The position numbers and the translations under genes were made by a program. Positions 10,357-23,840 of a DNA stretch of 64,000 nt are shown piece after piece. Positions within the stretch are counted from its first letter, which is position 1, and every line of letters begins with the position of its first letter. The notes beneath the pieces were generated by a model. The model searched no databases. It had not been told where the DNA came from and saw only the letters and a list, made by a program, of their open reading frames with translations. The DNA is taken from the NCBI GenBank assembly GCA_003508835.1, contig PUFA01000718.1, positions 1-64,000 on the forward strand, in the 5' to 3' direction. The stretch comes from Eonycteris spelaea (lineage: Eukaryota; Chordata; Mammalia; Chiroptera; Pteropodidae).

Positions 10357-11530
10357 AGTGGTCACTCAGGGCACACCTCACACAGCTGTGGATCTGAGTT
10401 CTGATTCTGTCCCTTGTGACCTTAGTGTTCAGCTCTCTGAGGCTCAGTTTTCCACCGGAAAAGCTCAGCAAAGGACCAGCAGGCCGAGCTCAGGCCCAAG
10501 GCTGAGGGAGGGAGAGGCCTGGATTTCCTGCCAGATCTGGGGGCCAGGGCCCTGTTCTCCTCAAATCCACCATATACATATATGTGTAAGTCTATATGGA
10601 CATATATATGCACATATATGTATATGGAAGCGTTGGCAAAACGCTCTTTTTTGACGCCCGTTTCAAGCCCCAGGGGCGGATTTCTGAGAAATGGCTCACT
10701 TGCGGCACTTGCAGAGGCTACCCGTGGCCTGGGCTCAGGGAGGGCAGGTTCAGGCATCGGCCGACCCTGGCTGCACATCTTGGGGGGACCTTGGCCGGCA
10801 CACAGGGCTCCTTGGGGTCCAGACTGCGTCCCAGGGCACTCTCTGTCCTCAGGGCGCAGTCACGTTCCGCCACACAGCCCGCTTTGGGCCTTCCTTGCAT
10901 TCTCGCAGCAGGCATACAACCCTGTTGGCCAAAAAAAAAAAAAAAAAAAAAAAAAAAAGTGGTCACTCAGGGCACACCTCACACAGCTGTGGATCTGAGT
11001 TCTGATTCTGTCCCTTGTGACCTTAGTGTTCAGCTCTCTGAGGCTCAGTTTTCCACCGGAAAAGCTCAGCAAAGGACCAGCAGGCCGAGCTCAGGCCCAA
11101 GGCTGAGGGAGGGAGAGGCCTGGATTTCCTGCCAGATCTGGGGGCCAGGGCCCTGTTCTCCTCAAATCCACCATATACATATATGTGTAAGTCTATATGG
11201 ACATATATATGCACATATATGTATATGGAAGCGTTGGCAAAACGCTCTTTTTTGACGCCCGTTTCAAGCCCCAGGGGCGGATTTCTGAGAAATGGCTCAC
11301 TTGCGGCACTTGCAGAGGCTACCCGTGGCCTGGGCTCAGGGAGGGCAGGTTCAGGCATCGGCCGACCCTGGCTGCACATCTTGGGGGGACCTTGGCCGGC
11401 ACACAGGCGCCTTGGGGTCCAGACTGCGTCCCAGGGCACTCTCTGTCCTCAGGGCGCAGTCACGTTCCGCCACACAGCCCGCTTTGGGCCTTCCTTGCAT
11501 CCTCGCAGCAGGCATACAACCCTGTTGGCC

Positions 11531-11560
11531 AAAAAAAAAAAAAAAAAAAAAAAAGGCACA
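11531..11560. repeat. Unit 20: A tract fused to GGCACACC by a 12-base deletion
   Basis: Twenty-four A (11531-11554) are followed directly by GGCACACC. The usual GTGGTCACTCAG between the A run and GGCACACC is missing. The copy also has CACAGGCGCCTTGGGG instead of CACAGGGCTCCTTGGGG. Confidence 0.85.
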
Positions 11561-13184
11561 CCTCACACAGCTGTGGATCTGAGTTCTGATTCTGTCCCTT
11601 GTGACCTTAGTGTTCAGCTCTCTGAGGCTCAGTTTTCCACCGGAAAAGCTCAGCAAAGGACCAGCAGGCCGAGCTCAGGCCCAAGGCTGAGGGAGGGAGA
11701 GGCCTGGATTTCCTGCCAGATCTGGGGGCCAGGGCCCTGTTCTCCTCAAATCCACCATATACATATATGTGTAAGTCTATATGGACATATATATGCACAT
11801 ATATGTATATGGAAGCGTTGGCAAAACGCTCTTTTTTGACGCCCGTTTCAAGCCCCAGGGGCGGATTTCTGAGAAATGGCTCACTTGCGGCACTTGCAGA
11901 GGCTACCCGTGGCCTGGGCTCAGGGAGGGCAGGTTCAGGCATCGGGACCCTGGCTGCACATCTTGGGGGGACCTTGGCCGGCACACAGGGCTCCTTGGGG
12001 TCCAGACTGCGTCCCAGGGCACTCTCTGTCCTCAGGGCGCAGTCACGTTCCGCCACACAGCCCGCTTTGGGCCTTCCTTGCATCCTCCCAGCAGGCATAC
12101 AACCCTGTTGGCCAAAAAAAAAAAAAAAAAAAAAAAAAAAAGTGGTCACTCAGGGCACACCTCACACAGCTGTGGATCTGAGTTCTGATTCTGTCCCTTG
12201 TGACCTTAGTGTTCAGCTCTCTGAGGCTCAGTTTTCCACCGGAAAAGCTCAGCAAAGGACCAGCAGGCCGAGCTCAGGCCCAAGGCTGAGGGAGGGAGAG
12301 GCCTGGATTTCCTGCCAGATCTGGGGGCCAGGGCCCTGTTCTCCTCAAATCCACCATATACATATATGTGTAAGTCTATATGGACATATATATGCACATA
12401 TATGTATATGGAAGCGTTGGCAAAACGCTCTTTTTTGACGCCCGTTTCAAGCCCCAGGGGCGGATTTCTGAGAAATGGCTCACTTGCGGCACTTGCAGAG
12501 GCTACCCGTGGCCTGGGCTCAGGGAGGGCAGGTTCAGGCATCGGCCGACCCTGGCTGCACATCTTGGGGGACCTTGGCCGGCACACAGGGCTCCTTGGGG
12601 TCCAGACTGCGTCCCAGGGCACTCTCTGTCCTCAGGGCGCAGTCACGTTCCGCCACACAGCCCGCTTTGGGCCTTCCTTGCATCCTCCCAGCAGGCATAC
12701 AACCCTGTTGGCCAAAAAAAAAAAAAAAGTGGTCACTCAGGGCACACCTCACACAGCTGTGGATCTGAGTTCTGATTCTGTCCCTTGTGACCTTAGTGTT
12801 CAGCTCTCTGAGGCTCAGTTTTCCACCGGAAAAGCTCAGCAAAGGACCAGCAGGCCGAGCTCAGGCCCAAGGCTGAGGGAGGGAGAGGCCTGGATTTCCT
12901 GCCAGATCTGGGGGCCAGGGCCCTGTTCTCCTCAAATCCACCATATACATATATGTGTAAGTCTATATGGACATATATATGCACATATATGTATATGGAA
13001 GCGTTGGCAAAACGCTCTTTTTTGACGCCCGTTTCAAGCCCCAGGGGCGGATTTCTGAGAAATGGCTCACTTGCGGCACTTGCAGAGGCTACCCGTGGCC
13101 TGGGTCAGGGAGGGCAGGTTCAGCATCGGCGACCCTGGCTGCACATCTTGGGGGGACCTTGGCCGGCACACAGGGCTCCTTGGG

Positions 13185-13311
13185 GTCCAGAGCCCCCTGC
13201 ACTCTCTGTCCTCAGGCGCAGTCACGTTCCGCCACCAGCGCCGGCTTTGGCCCACCTTTGCCATCCATCCTCCTGGAGGAGAAGGCAAAACTCCACTGAG
13301 GGAAATAGTCA
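13185..13311. repeat. Strongly divergent segment lacking an A tract, unit 23
   Basis: CAGAGCCCCCTGCACTC replaces the normal GCGTCCCAGGGCACTC region. The stretch before the A tract becomes CCATCCATCCTCCTGGAGGA, then GAAGGCAAAACTCCACTGAG, then GGAAATAGTCACTC. No poly(A) run is present. This is the most altered of the divergent segments in the first block. Confidence 0.8.
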
Positions 13312-15530
13312 CTCAGGGCACACCTCACACAGCTGTGGATCTGAGTTCTGATTTGTCCCTTGTGACCTTAGTGTCAGCTCTCTGAGGCTCAGTTTTCCAC
13401 CGGAAAAGCTCAGCAAAGGAGCAGCAGGCCGAGCTCAGGCCCAAGGCTGAGGGAGGGAGAGGCCTGGATTTCCTGCCAGATCGGGGGCCAGGGCCCTGTT
13501 CTCCTCAAATCCACCATATACATATATGTGTAAGTCTATATGGACATATATATGCACATATATGTATATGGAAGCGTTGGCAAAACGCTCTTTTTTGACG
13601 CCCGTTTCAAGCCCCAGGGGCGGATTTCTGAGAAATGGCTCACTTGCGGCACTTGCAGAGGCTACCCGTGGCCTGGGCTCAGGGAGGGCAGGTTCAGGCA
13701 TCGGCCGACCCTGGCTGCACATCTGGGGGGACCTTGGCCGGCACACAGGGCTCCTTGGGGTCCAGACTGCGTCCCAGGGCACTCTCTGTCCTCAGGGCGC
13801 AGTCACGTTCCGCCACACAGCCCGCTTTGGGCCTTCCTTGCATCCTCCCAGCAGGCATACAACCCTGTTGGCCAAAAAAAAAAAAAAAAAAAAAAAAAAA
13901 GTGGTCACTCAGGGCACACCTCACACAGCTGTGGATCTGAGTTCTGATTCTGTCCCTTGTGACCTTAGTGTTCAGCTCTCTGAGGCTCAGTTTTCCACCG
14001 GAAAAGCTCAGCAAAGGACCAGCAGGCCGAGCTCAGGCCCAAGGCTGAGGGAGGGAGAGGCCTGGATTTCCTGCCAGATCTGGGGGCCAGGGCCCTGTTC
14101 TCCTCAAATCCACCATATACATATATGTGTAAGTCTATATGGACATATATATGCACATATATGTATATGGAAGCGTTGGCAAAACGCTCTTTTTTGACGC
14201 CCGTTTCAAGCCCCAGGGGCGGATTTCTGAGAAATGGCTCACTTGCGGCACTTGCAGAGGCTACCCGTGGCCTGGGCTCAGGGAGGGCAGGTTCAGGCAT
14301 CGGCCGACCCTGGCTGCACATCTTGGGGGGACCTTGGCCGGCACACAGGGCTCCTTGGGGTCCAGACTGCGTCCCAGGGCACTCTCTGTCCTCAGGGCGC
14401 AGTCACGTTCCGCCACACAGCCCGCTTTGGGCCTTCCTTGCATCCTCCAGCAGGCATACAACCCTGTTGGCCAAAAGAAAAAAAGTGGTCACTCAGGGCA
14501 CACCTCACACAGCTGTGGATCTGAGTTCTGATTCTGTCCCTTGTGACCTTAGTGTTCAGCTCTCTGAGGCTCAGTTTTCCACCGGAAAAGCTCAGCAAAG
14601 GACCAGCAGGCCGAGCTCAGGCCCAAGGCTGAGGGAGGGAGAGGCCTGGATTTCCTGCCAGATCTGGGGGCCAGGGCCCTGTTCTCCTCAAATCCACCAT
14701 ATACATATATGTGTAAGTCTATATGGACATATATATGCACATATATGTATATGGAAGCGTTGGCAAAACGCTCTTTTTTGACGCCCGTTTCAAGCCCCAG
14801 GGGCGGATTTCTGAGAAATGGCTCACTTGCGGCACTTGCAGAGGCTACCCGTGGCCTGGGCTCAGGGAGGGCAGGTTCAGGCATCGGATGACCCTGGCTG
14901 CACATCTTGGGGGGACCTTGGCCGGCACACAGGGCTCCTTGGGGTCCAGACTGCGTCCCAGGGCACTCTCTGTCCTCAGGGCGCATCACGTTCCGCCACA
15001 CAGCCCGCTTTGGGCCTTCCTTGCATCCTCCAGCAGGCATACAACCCTGTTGGCCAAAAGAAAAAAAGTGGTCACTCAGGGCACACCTCACACAGCTGTG
15101 GATCTGAGTTCTGATTCTGTCCCTTGTGACCTTAGTGTTCAGCTCTCTGAGGCTCAGTTTTCCACCGGAAAAGCTCAGCAAAGGACCAGCAGGCCGAGCT
15201 CAGGCCCAAGGCTGAGGGAGGGAGAGGCCTGGATTTCCTGCCAGATCTGGGGGCCAGGGCCCTGTTCTCCTCAAATCCACCATATACATATATGTGTAAG
15301 TCTATATGGACATATATATGCACATATATGTATATGGAAGCGTTGGCAAAACGCTCTTTTTTGACGCCCGTTTCAAGCCCCAGGGGCGGATTTCTGAGAA
15401 ATGGCTCACTTGCGGCACTTGCAGAGGCTACCCGTGGCCTGGGCTCAGGGAGGGCAGGTTCAGGCATCGGAGACCCTGGCTGCACATCTTGGGGGACCTT
15501 GGCCGGCACACAGGGCTCCTTGGGGTCCAG

Positions 15531-15628
15531 ACCGTCCCAGGGCACTCTCTGTCCTCAGGGCGCAGTCACCCGCCACACAGCCCGCTTTGGGCCCCTTGCA
15601 TCCATCCCCAGAAGGCAAAAAAAAAAAG
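15531..15628. repeat. Divergent pre-A-tract segment, unit 27
   Basis: The copy shares CAGACCGTCCC with units 12 and 36, and CACCCGCCAC and GGGCCCCTTGC with unit 7. It reads CATCCCCAGAAGGC before the A run. The sharing of several changes with other copies argues for a real sub-lineage rather than random error. Confidence 0.8.
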
Positions 15629-18600
15629 TGGTCACTCAGGGCACACCTCACACAGCTGTGGATCTGAGTTCTGATTCTGTCCCTTGTGACCTTAGTGTTC
15701 AGCTCTCTGAGGCTCAGTTTTCCACCGGAAAAGCTCAGCAAAGGACCAGCAGGCCGAGCTCAGGCCCAAGGCTGAGGGAGGGAGAGGCCTGGATTTCCTG
15801 CCAGATCTGGGGGCCAGGGCCCTGTTCTCCTCAAATCCACCATATACATATATGTGTAAGTCTATATGGACATATATATGCACATATATGTATATGGAAG
15901 CGTTGGCAAAACGCTTTTTTTGACGCCCGTTTCAAGCCCCAGGGGCGGATTTCTGAGAAATGGCTCACTTGCGGCACTTGCAGAGGCTACCCGTGGCCTG
16001 GGCTCAGGGAGGGCAGGTTCAGGCATCGGCCGACCCTGGCTGCACATCTTGGGGGACCTTGGCCGGCACACAGGGCCTTGGGGTCCAGACTGCGTCCCAG
16101 GGCACTCTCTGTCCTCAGGGCGCAGTCACGTTCCGCCACACAGCCCGCTTTGGGCCTTCCTTGCATCCTCCAGCAGGCATACAACCCTGTTGGCCAAAAA
16201 AAAAAAAAAAAAAAAAAAAGTGGTCACTCAGGGCACACCTCACACAGCTGTGGATCTGAGTTCTGATTCTGTCCCTTGTGACCTTAGTGTTCAGCTCTCT
16301 GAGGCTCAGTTTTCCACCGGAAAAGCTCAGCAAAGGACCAGCAGGCCGAGCTCAGGCCCAAGGCTGAGGGAGGGAGAGGCCTGGATTTCCTGCCAGATCT
16401 GGGGGCCAGGGCCCTGTTCTCCTCAAATCCACCATATACATATATGTGTAAGTCTATATGGACATATATATGCACATATATGTATATGGAAGCGTTGGCA
16501 AAACGCTCTTTTTTGACGCCCGTTTCAAGCCCCAGGGGCGGATTTCTGAGAAATGGCTCACTTGCGGCACTTGCAGAGGCTACCCGTGGCCTGGGCTCAG
16601 GGAGGGCAGGTTCAGGCATCGGCCGACCCTGGCTGCACATCTTGGGGGGACCTTGGCCGGCACACAGGGCTCCTTGGGGTCCAGACTGCGTCCCAGGGCA
16701 CTCTCTGTCCTCAGGGCGCAGTCACGTTCCGCCACACAGCCCGCTTTGGGCCTTCCTTGCATCCTCCAGCAGGCATACAACCCTGTTGGCCAAAAAGAAA
16801 AAAAGTGGTCACTCAGGGCACACCTCACACAGCTGTGGATCTGAGTTCTGATTCTGTCCCTTGTGACCTTAGTGTTCAGCTCTCTGAGGCTCAGTTTTCC
16901 ACCGGAAAAGCTCAGCAAAGGACCAGCAGGCCGAGCTCAGGCCCAAGGCTGAGGGAGGGAGAGGCCTGGATTTCCTGCCAGATCTGGGGGCCAGGGCCCT
17001 GTTCTCCTCAAATCCACCATATACATATATGTGTAAGTCTATATGGACATATATATGCACATATATGTATATGGAAGCGTTGGCAAAACGCTCTTTTTTG
17101 ACGCCCGTTTCAAGCCCCAGGGGCGGATTTCTGAGAAATGGCTCACTTGCGGCACTTGCAGAGGCTACCCGTGGCCTGGGCTCAGGGAGGGCAGGTTCAG
17201 GCATCGGCCGACCCTGGCTGCACATCTTGGGGGACCTTGGCCGGCACACAGGCTCCTTGGGGTCCAGACTGCGTCCCAGGGCACTCTCTGTCCTCAGGGC
17301 GCAGTCACGTTCCGCCACACAGCCCGCTTTGGGCCTTCCTTGCATCCTCCAGCAGGCATACAACCCTGTTGGCCAAAAAAAAAAAAAAAAAAAAAAAAAG
17401 TGGTCACTCAGGGCACACCTCACACAGCTGTGGATCTGAGTTCTGATTCTGTCCCTTGTGACCTTAGTGTTCAGCTCTCTGAGGCTCAGTTTTCCACCGG
17501 AAAAGCTCAGCAAAGGACCAGCAGGCCGAGCTCAGGCCCAAGGCTGAGGGAGGGAGAGGCCTGGATTTCCTGCCAGATCTGGGGGCCAGGGCCCTGTTCT
17601 CCTCAAATCCACCATATACATATATGTGTAAGTCTATATGGACATATATATGCACATATATGTATATGGAAGCGTTGGCAAAACGCTCTTTTTTGACGCC
17701 CGTTTCAAGCCCCAGGGGCGGATTTCTGAGAAATGGCTCACTTGCGGCACTTGCAGAGGCTACCCGTGGCCTGGGCTCAGGGAGGGCAGGTTCAGGCATC
17801 GGCCGACCCTGGCTGCACATCTTGGGGGGACCTTGGCCGGCACACAGGGCTCCTTGGGGTCCAGACTGCGTCCCAGGGCACTCTCTGTCCTCAGGGCGCA
17901 GTCACGTTCCGCCACACAGCCCGCTTTGGGCCTTCCTTGCATCCTCCCAGCAGGCATACAACCCTGTTGGCCAAAAAAAAAAAAAAAAAAAAAAGTGGTC
18001 ACTCAGGGCACACCTCACACAGCTGTGGATCTGAGTTCTGATTCTGTCCCTTGTGACCTTAGTGTTCAGCTCTCTGAGGCTCAGTTTTCCACCGGAAAAG
18101 CTCAGCAAAGGACCAGCAGGCCGAGCTCAGGCCCAAGGCTGAGGGAGGGAGAGGCCTGGATTTCCTGCCAGATCTGGGGGCCAGGGCCCTGTTCTCCTCA
18201 AATCCACCATATACATATATGTGTAAGTCTATATGGACATATATATGCACATATATGTATATGGAAGCGTTGGCAAAACGCTCTTTTTTGACGCCCGTTT
18301 CAAGCCCCAGGGGCGGATTTCTGAGAAATGGCTCACTTGCGGCACTTGCAGAGGCTACCCGTGGCCTGGGCTCAGGGAGGGCAGGTTCAGGCATCGGCCG
18401 ACCCTGGCTGCACATCTTGGGGGGACCTTGGCCGGCACACAGGGCTCCTTGGGGTCCAGACTGCGTCCCAGGGCACTCTCTGTCCTCAGGGCGCAGTCAC
18501 GTTCCGCCACACAGCCCGCTTTGGGCCTTCCTTGCATCCTCCCAGCAGGCATACAACCCTGTTGGCCAAAAGAAAAAAAGTGGTCACTCAGGGCACACCT

Positions 18601-20811
18601 CACACAGCTGTGGATCTGAGTTCTGATTCTGTCCCTTGTGACCTTAGTGTTCAGCTCTCTGAGGCTCAGTTTTCCACCGGAAAAGCTCAGCAAAGGACCA
18701 GCAGGCCGAGCTCAGGCCCAAGGCTGAGGGAGGGAGAGGCCTGGATTTCCTGCCAGATCTGGGGGCCAGGGCCCTGTTCTCCTCAAATCCACCATATACA
18801 TATATGTGTAAGTCTATATGGACATATATATGCACATATATGTATATGGAAGCGTTGGCAAAACGCTCTTTTTTGACGCCCGTTTCAAGCCCCAGGGGCG
18901 GATTTCTGAGAAATGGCTCACTTGCGGCACTTGCAGAGGCTACCCGTGGCCTGGGCTCAGGGAGGGCAGGTTCAGGCATCGGCCGACCCTGGCTGCACAT
19001 CTTGGGGGGACCTTGGCCGGCACACAGGGCTCCTTGGGGTCCAGACTGCGTCCCAGGGCACTCTCTGTCCTCAGGGCGCAGTCACGTTCCGCCACACAGC
19101 CCGCTTTGGGCCTTCCTTGCATCCTCCAGCAGGCATACAACCCTGTTGGCCAAAAAAAAAAAAAAAAAAAAAAAGTGGTCACTCAGGGCACACCTCACAC
19201 AGCTGTGGATCTGAGTTCTGATTCTGTCCCTTGTGACCTTAGTGTTCAGCTCTCTGAGGCTCAGTTTTCCACCGGAAAAGCTCAGCAAAGGACCAGCAGG
19301 CCGAGCTCAGGCCCAAGGCTGAGGGAGGGAGAGGCCTGGATTTCCTGCCAGATCTGGGGGCCAGGGCCCTGTTCTCCTCAAATCCACCATATACATATAT
19401 GTGTAAGTCTATATGGACATATATATGCACATATATGTATATGGAAGCGTTGGCAAAACGCTCTTTTTTGACGCCCGTTTCAAGCCCCAGGGGCGGATTT
19501 CTGAGAAATGGCTCACTTGCGGCACTTGCAGAGGCTACCCGTGGCCTGGGCTCAGGGAGGGCAGGTTCAGGCATCGGCCGACCCTGGCTGCACATCTTGG
19601 GGGGACCTTGGCCGGCACACAGGGCTCCTTGGGGTCCAGACTGCGTCCCAGGGCACTCTCTGTCCTCAGGGCGCAGTCACGTTCCGCCACACAGCCCGCT
19701 TTGGGCCTTCCTTGCATCCTCCAGCAGGCATACAACCCTGTTGGCCAAAAAAAAAAAAAAAAAAAAAAAGTGGTCACTCAGGGCACACCTCACACAGCTG
19801 TGGATCTGAGTTCTGATTCTGTCCCTTGTGACCTTAGTGTTCAGCTCTCTGAGGCTCAGTTTTCCACCGGAAAAGCTCAGCAAAGGACCAGCAGGCCGAG
19901 CTCAGGCCCAAGGCTGAGGGAGGGAGAGGCCTGGATTTCCTGCCAGATCTGGGGGCCAGGGCCCTGTTCTCCTCAAATCCACCATATACATATATGTGTA
20001 AGTCTATATGGACATATATATGCACATATATGTATATGGAAGCGTTGGCAAAACGCTCTTTTTTGACGCCCGTTTCAAGCCCCAGGGGCGGATTTCTGAG
20101 AAATGGCTCACTTGCGGCACTTGCAGAGGCTACCCGTGGCCTGGGCTCAGGGAGGGCAGGTTCAGGCATCGGCCGACCCTGGCTGCACATCTTGGGGGAC
20201 CTTGGCCGGCACACAGGCTCCTTGGGGTCCAGACTGCGTCCCAGGGCACTCTCTGTCCTCAGGGCGCAGTCACGTTCCGCCACACAGCCCGCTTTGGGCC
20301 TTCCTTGCATCCTCCCAGCAGGCATACAACCCTGTTGGCCAAAAAAAAAAAGTGGTCACTCAGGGCACACCTCACACAGCTGTGGATCTGAGTTCTGATT
20401 CTGTCCCTTGTGACCTTAGTGTTCAGCTCTCTGAGGCTCAGTTTTCCACCGGAAAAGCTCAGCAAAGGACCAGCAGGCCGAGCTCAGGCCCAAGGCTGAG
20501 GGAGGGAGAGGCCTGGATTTCCTGCCAGATCTGGGGGCCAGGGCCCTGTTCTCCTCAAATCCACCATATACATATATGTGTAAGTCTATATGGACATATA
20601 TATGCACATATATGTATATGGAAGCGTTGGCAAAACGCTCTTTTTTGACGCCCGTTTCAAGCCCCAGGGGCGGATTTCTGAGAAATGGCTCACTTGCGGC
20701 ACTTGCAGAGGCTACCCGTGGCCTGGGCTCAGGGAGGGCAGGTTCAGGCATCGGCCGACCCTGGCTGCACATCTTGGGGGACCTTGGCCGGCACACAGGG
20801 CTCCTTGGGGT

Positions 20812-20935
20812 CCAGACCGTCCCAGGGCACTCTCTGTCCTCAGGGCGCAGTCACGTTCCGCCACACAGCCCGCTTTGGGCCCCTTGCCATCCTCCTCCAG
20901 CAGGCATAAACCCTGTTGGGAAAGTGGTCACTCAG
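20812..20935. repeat. Divergent segment with A tract reduced to three A, unit 36
   Basis: The copy has CAGACCGTCCC and GGGCCCCTTGCCATCC as in related variants. The junction then reads GGCATAAACCCTGTTGGG followed by only AAA and GTGGTC. The following TGATTCTGTCCC is also shortened (TGATGTCCC). Confidence 0.8.
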
Positions 20936-21959
20936 GGCACACCTCACACAGCTGTGGATCTGAGTTCTGATGTCCCTTGTGACCTTAGTGTTCAGCTCTC
21001 TGAGGCTCAGTTTTCCACCGGAAAAGCTCAGCAAAGGACCAGCAGGCCGAGCTCAGGCCCAAGGCTGAGGGAGGGAGAGGCCTGGATTTCCTGCCAGATC
21101 TGGGGGCCAGGGCCCTGTTCTCCTCAAATCCACCATATACATATATGTGTAAGTCTATATGGACATATATATGCACATATATGTATATGGAAGCGTTGGC
21201 AAAACGCTCTTTTTTGACGCCCGTTTCAAGCCCCAGGGGCGGATTTCTGAGAAATGGCTCACTTGCGGCACTTGCAGAGGCTACCCGTGGCCTGGGCTCA
21301 GGGAGGGCAGGTTCAGGCATCGGCCGACCCTGGCTGCACATCTTGGGGGGACCTTGGCCGGCACACAGGGCTCCTTGGGGTCCAGACTGCGTCCCAGGGC
21401 ACTCTCTGTCCTCAGGGCGCAGTCACGTTCCGCCACACAGCCCGCTTTGGGCCTTCCTTGCATCCTCCCAGCAGGCATACAACCCTGTTGGCCAAAAAGA
21501 AAAAAAAGTGGTCACTCAGGGCACACCTCACACAGCTGTGGATCTGAGTTCTGATTCTGTCCCTTGTGACCTTAGTGTTCAGCTCTCTGAGGCTCAGTTT
21601 TCCACCGGAAAAGCTCAGCAAAGGACCAGCAGGCCGAGCTCAGGCCCAAGGCTGAGGGAGGGAGAGGCCTGGATTTCCTGCCAGATCTGGGGGCCAGGGC
21701 CCTGTTCTCCTCAAATCCACCATATACATATATGTGTAAGTCTATATGGACATATATATGCACATATATGTATATGGAAGCGTTGGCAAAACGCTCTTTT
21801 TTGACGCCCGTTTCAAGCCCCAGGGGCGGATTTCTGAGAAATGGCTCACTTGCGGCACTTGCAGAGGCTACCCGTGGCCTGGGCTCAGGGAGGGCAGGTT
21901 CAGGCATCGGCCGACCCTGGCTGCACATCTTGGGGGGACCTTGGCCGGCACACAGGGCT

Positions 21960-22260
21960 CCTTGGGGTCCAGACTGCGTTCCCAGGGCATCTCTGTCCTC
22001 AGGCGCGCAGTCACGTTCCGCCACACAGCCCGCTTTGGGCCTTCCTTGCATTCCTCCCAGCAGGCATTACAACCCTGTTGGCCAAAAAGAAAAAAAAGTG
22101 GTCACTCAGGGCACACCTCACCACAGCTGTGGGATCTGAGTTCTGATTCTGTCCCTTGTGAACCTTAGTTGTTTCAGCTCTCTGAGGCTCAGTTTTCCAC
22201 CGGAAAAAGCTCAGCAAAGGACCAGCAGGCGAGCTCAGGCCCAAGGCTGAGGAGGGAGAG
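21960..22260. repeat. Unit 38 segment with clustered one-base insertions
   Basis: Within 300 bases many single-base gains occur: GCGTTCCCAGG, AGGCGCGCAG, GCATTCCTCCC, GGCATTACAAC, TCACCACAGCTGTGGGATC and GAACCTTAGTTGTTTCAG. The sense of change (mostly gains) differs from the losses typical elsewhere. Flanking units are clean. Confidence 0.8.
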
Positions 22261-23730
22261 GCCTGGATTTCCTGCCAGATCTGGGGGCCAGGGCCCTGTT
22301 CTCCTCAAATCCACCATATACATATATGTGTAAGTCTATATGGACATATATATGCACATATATGTATATGGAAGCGTTGGCAAAACGCTCTTTTTTTGAC
22401 GCCCGTTTCAAGCCCCAGGGGCGGATTTCTGAGAAATGGCTCACTTGCGGCACTTGCAGAGGCTACCCGTGGCCTGGGCTCAGGGAGGGCAGGTTCAGGC
22501 ATCGGGACCCTGGCTGCACATCTTGGGGGACCTTGGCCGGCACACAGGGCTCCTTGGGGTCCAGACTGCGTCCCAGGGCACTCTCTGTCCTCAGGGCGCA
22601 GTCACGTTCCGCCACACAGCCCGCTTTGGGCCTTCCTTGCATCCTCCCAGCAGGCATACAACCCTGTTGGCCAAAAAAAAAAAGTGGTCACTCAGGGCAC
22701 ACCTCACACAGCTGTGGATCTGAGTTCTGATTCTGTCCCTTGTGACCTTAGTGTTCAGCTCTCTGAGGCTCAGTTTTCCACCGGAAAAGCTCAGCAAAGG
22801 ACCAGCAGGCCGAGCTCAGGCCCAAGGCTGAGGGAGGGAGAGGCCTGGATTTCCTGCCAGATCTGGGGGCCAGGGCCCTGTTCTCCTCAAATCCACCATA
22901 TACATATATGTGTAAGTCTATATGGACATATATATGCACATATATGTATATGGAAGCGTTGGCAAAACGCTCTTTTTTGACGCCCGTTTCAAGCCCCAGG
23001 GGCGGATTTCTGAGAAATGGCTCACTTGCGGCACTTGCAGAGGCTACCCGTGGCCTGGGCTCAGGGAGGGCAGGTTCAGGCATCGGCCGACCCTGGCTGC
23101 ACATCTTGGGGGACCTTGGCCGGCACACAGGGCTCCTTGGGGTCCAGACTGCGTCCCAGGGCACTCTCTGTCCTCAGGGCGCAGTCACGTTCCGCCACAC
23201 AGCCCGCTTTGGGCCTTCCTTGCATCCTCCAGCAGGCATACAACCCTGTTGGCCAAAAAAAAAAAAAAAAAAAGTGGTCACTCAGGGCACACCTCACACA
23301 GCTGTGGATCTGAGTTCTGATTCTGTCCCTTGTGACCTTAGTGTTCAGCTCTCTGAGGCTCAGTTTTCCACCGGAAAAGCTCAGCAAAGGACCAGCAGGC
23401 CGAGCTCAGGCCCAAGGCTGAGGGAGGGAGAGGCCTGGATTTCCTGCCAGATCTGGGGGCCAGGGCCCTGTTCTCCTCAAATCCACCATATACATATATG
23501 TGTAAGTCTATATGGACATATATATGCACATATATGTATATGGAAGCGTTGGCAAAACGCTCTTTTTGACGCCCGTTTCAAGCCCCAGGGGCGGATTTCT
23601 GAGAAATGGCTCACTTGCGGCACTTGCAGAGGCTACCCGTGGCCTGGGCTCGGGAGGGCAGGTTCAGGCATCGGCGACCCTGGCTGCACATCTTGGGGGA
23701 CCTTGGCCGGCAACAGGGCTCCTTGGGGTC

Positions 23731-23840
23731 CAGACCCCCGGCACTCTCTGTCCTCAGGGCGCAGTCACGTTCCGCCACACAGCCCGCTTTTTTGCATCCT
23801 GCAACATCCATACCCCTGGGAAAAAAAAAAAAAATAGTCC
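23731..23840. repeat. Divergent pre-A-tract segment, unit 41
   Basis: CAGACCCCCGGCACTC replaces the usual run. CGCTTTTTTGCATCCTGCAA, then CATCCATACCCCTGGG, then the A run replace the standard junction. The bases after the A tract read TAGTCCAGGGC instead of GTGGTCACTCAGGGC. Unit 48 and unit 52 share the CATACCCCTGG ending. Confidence 0.8.
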
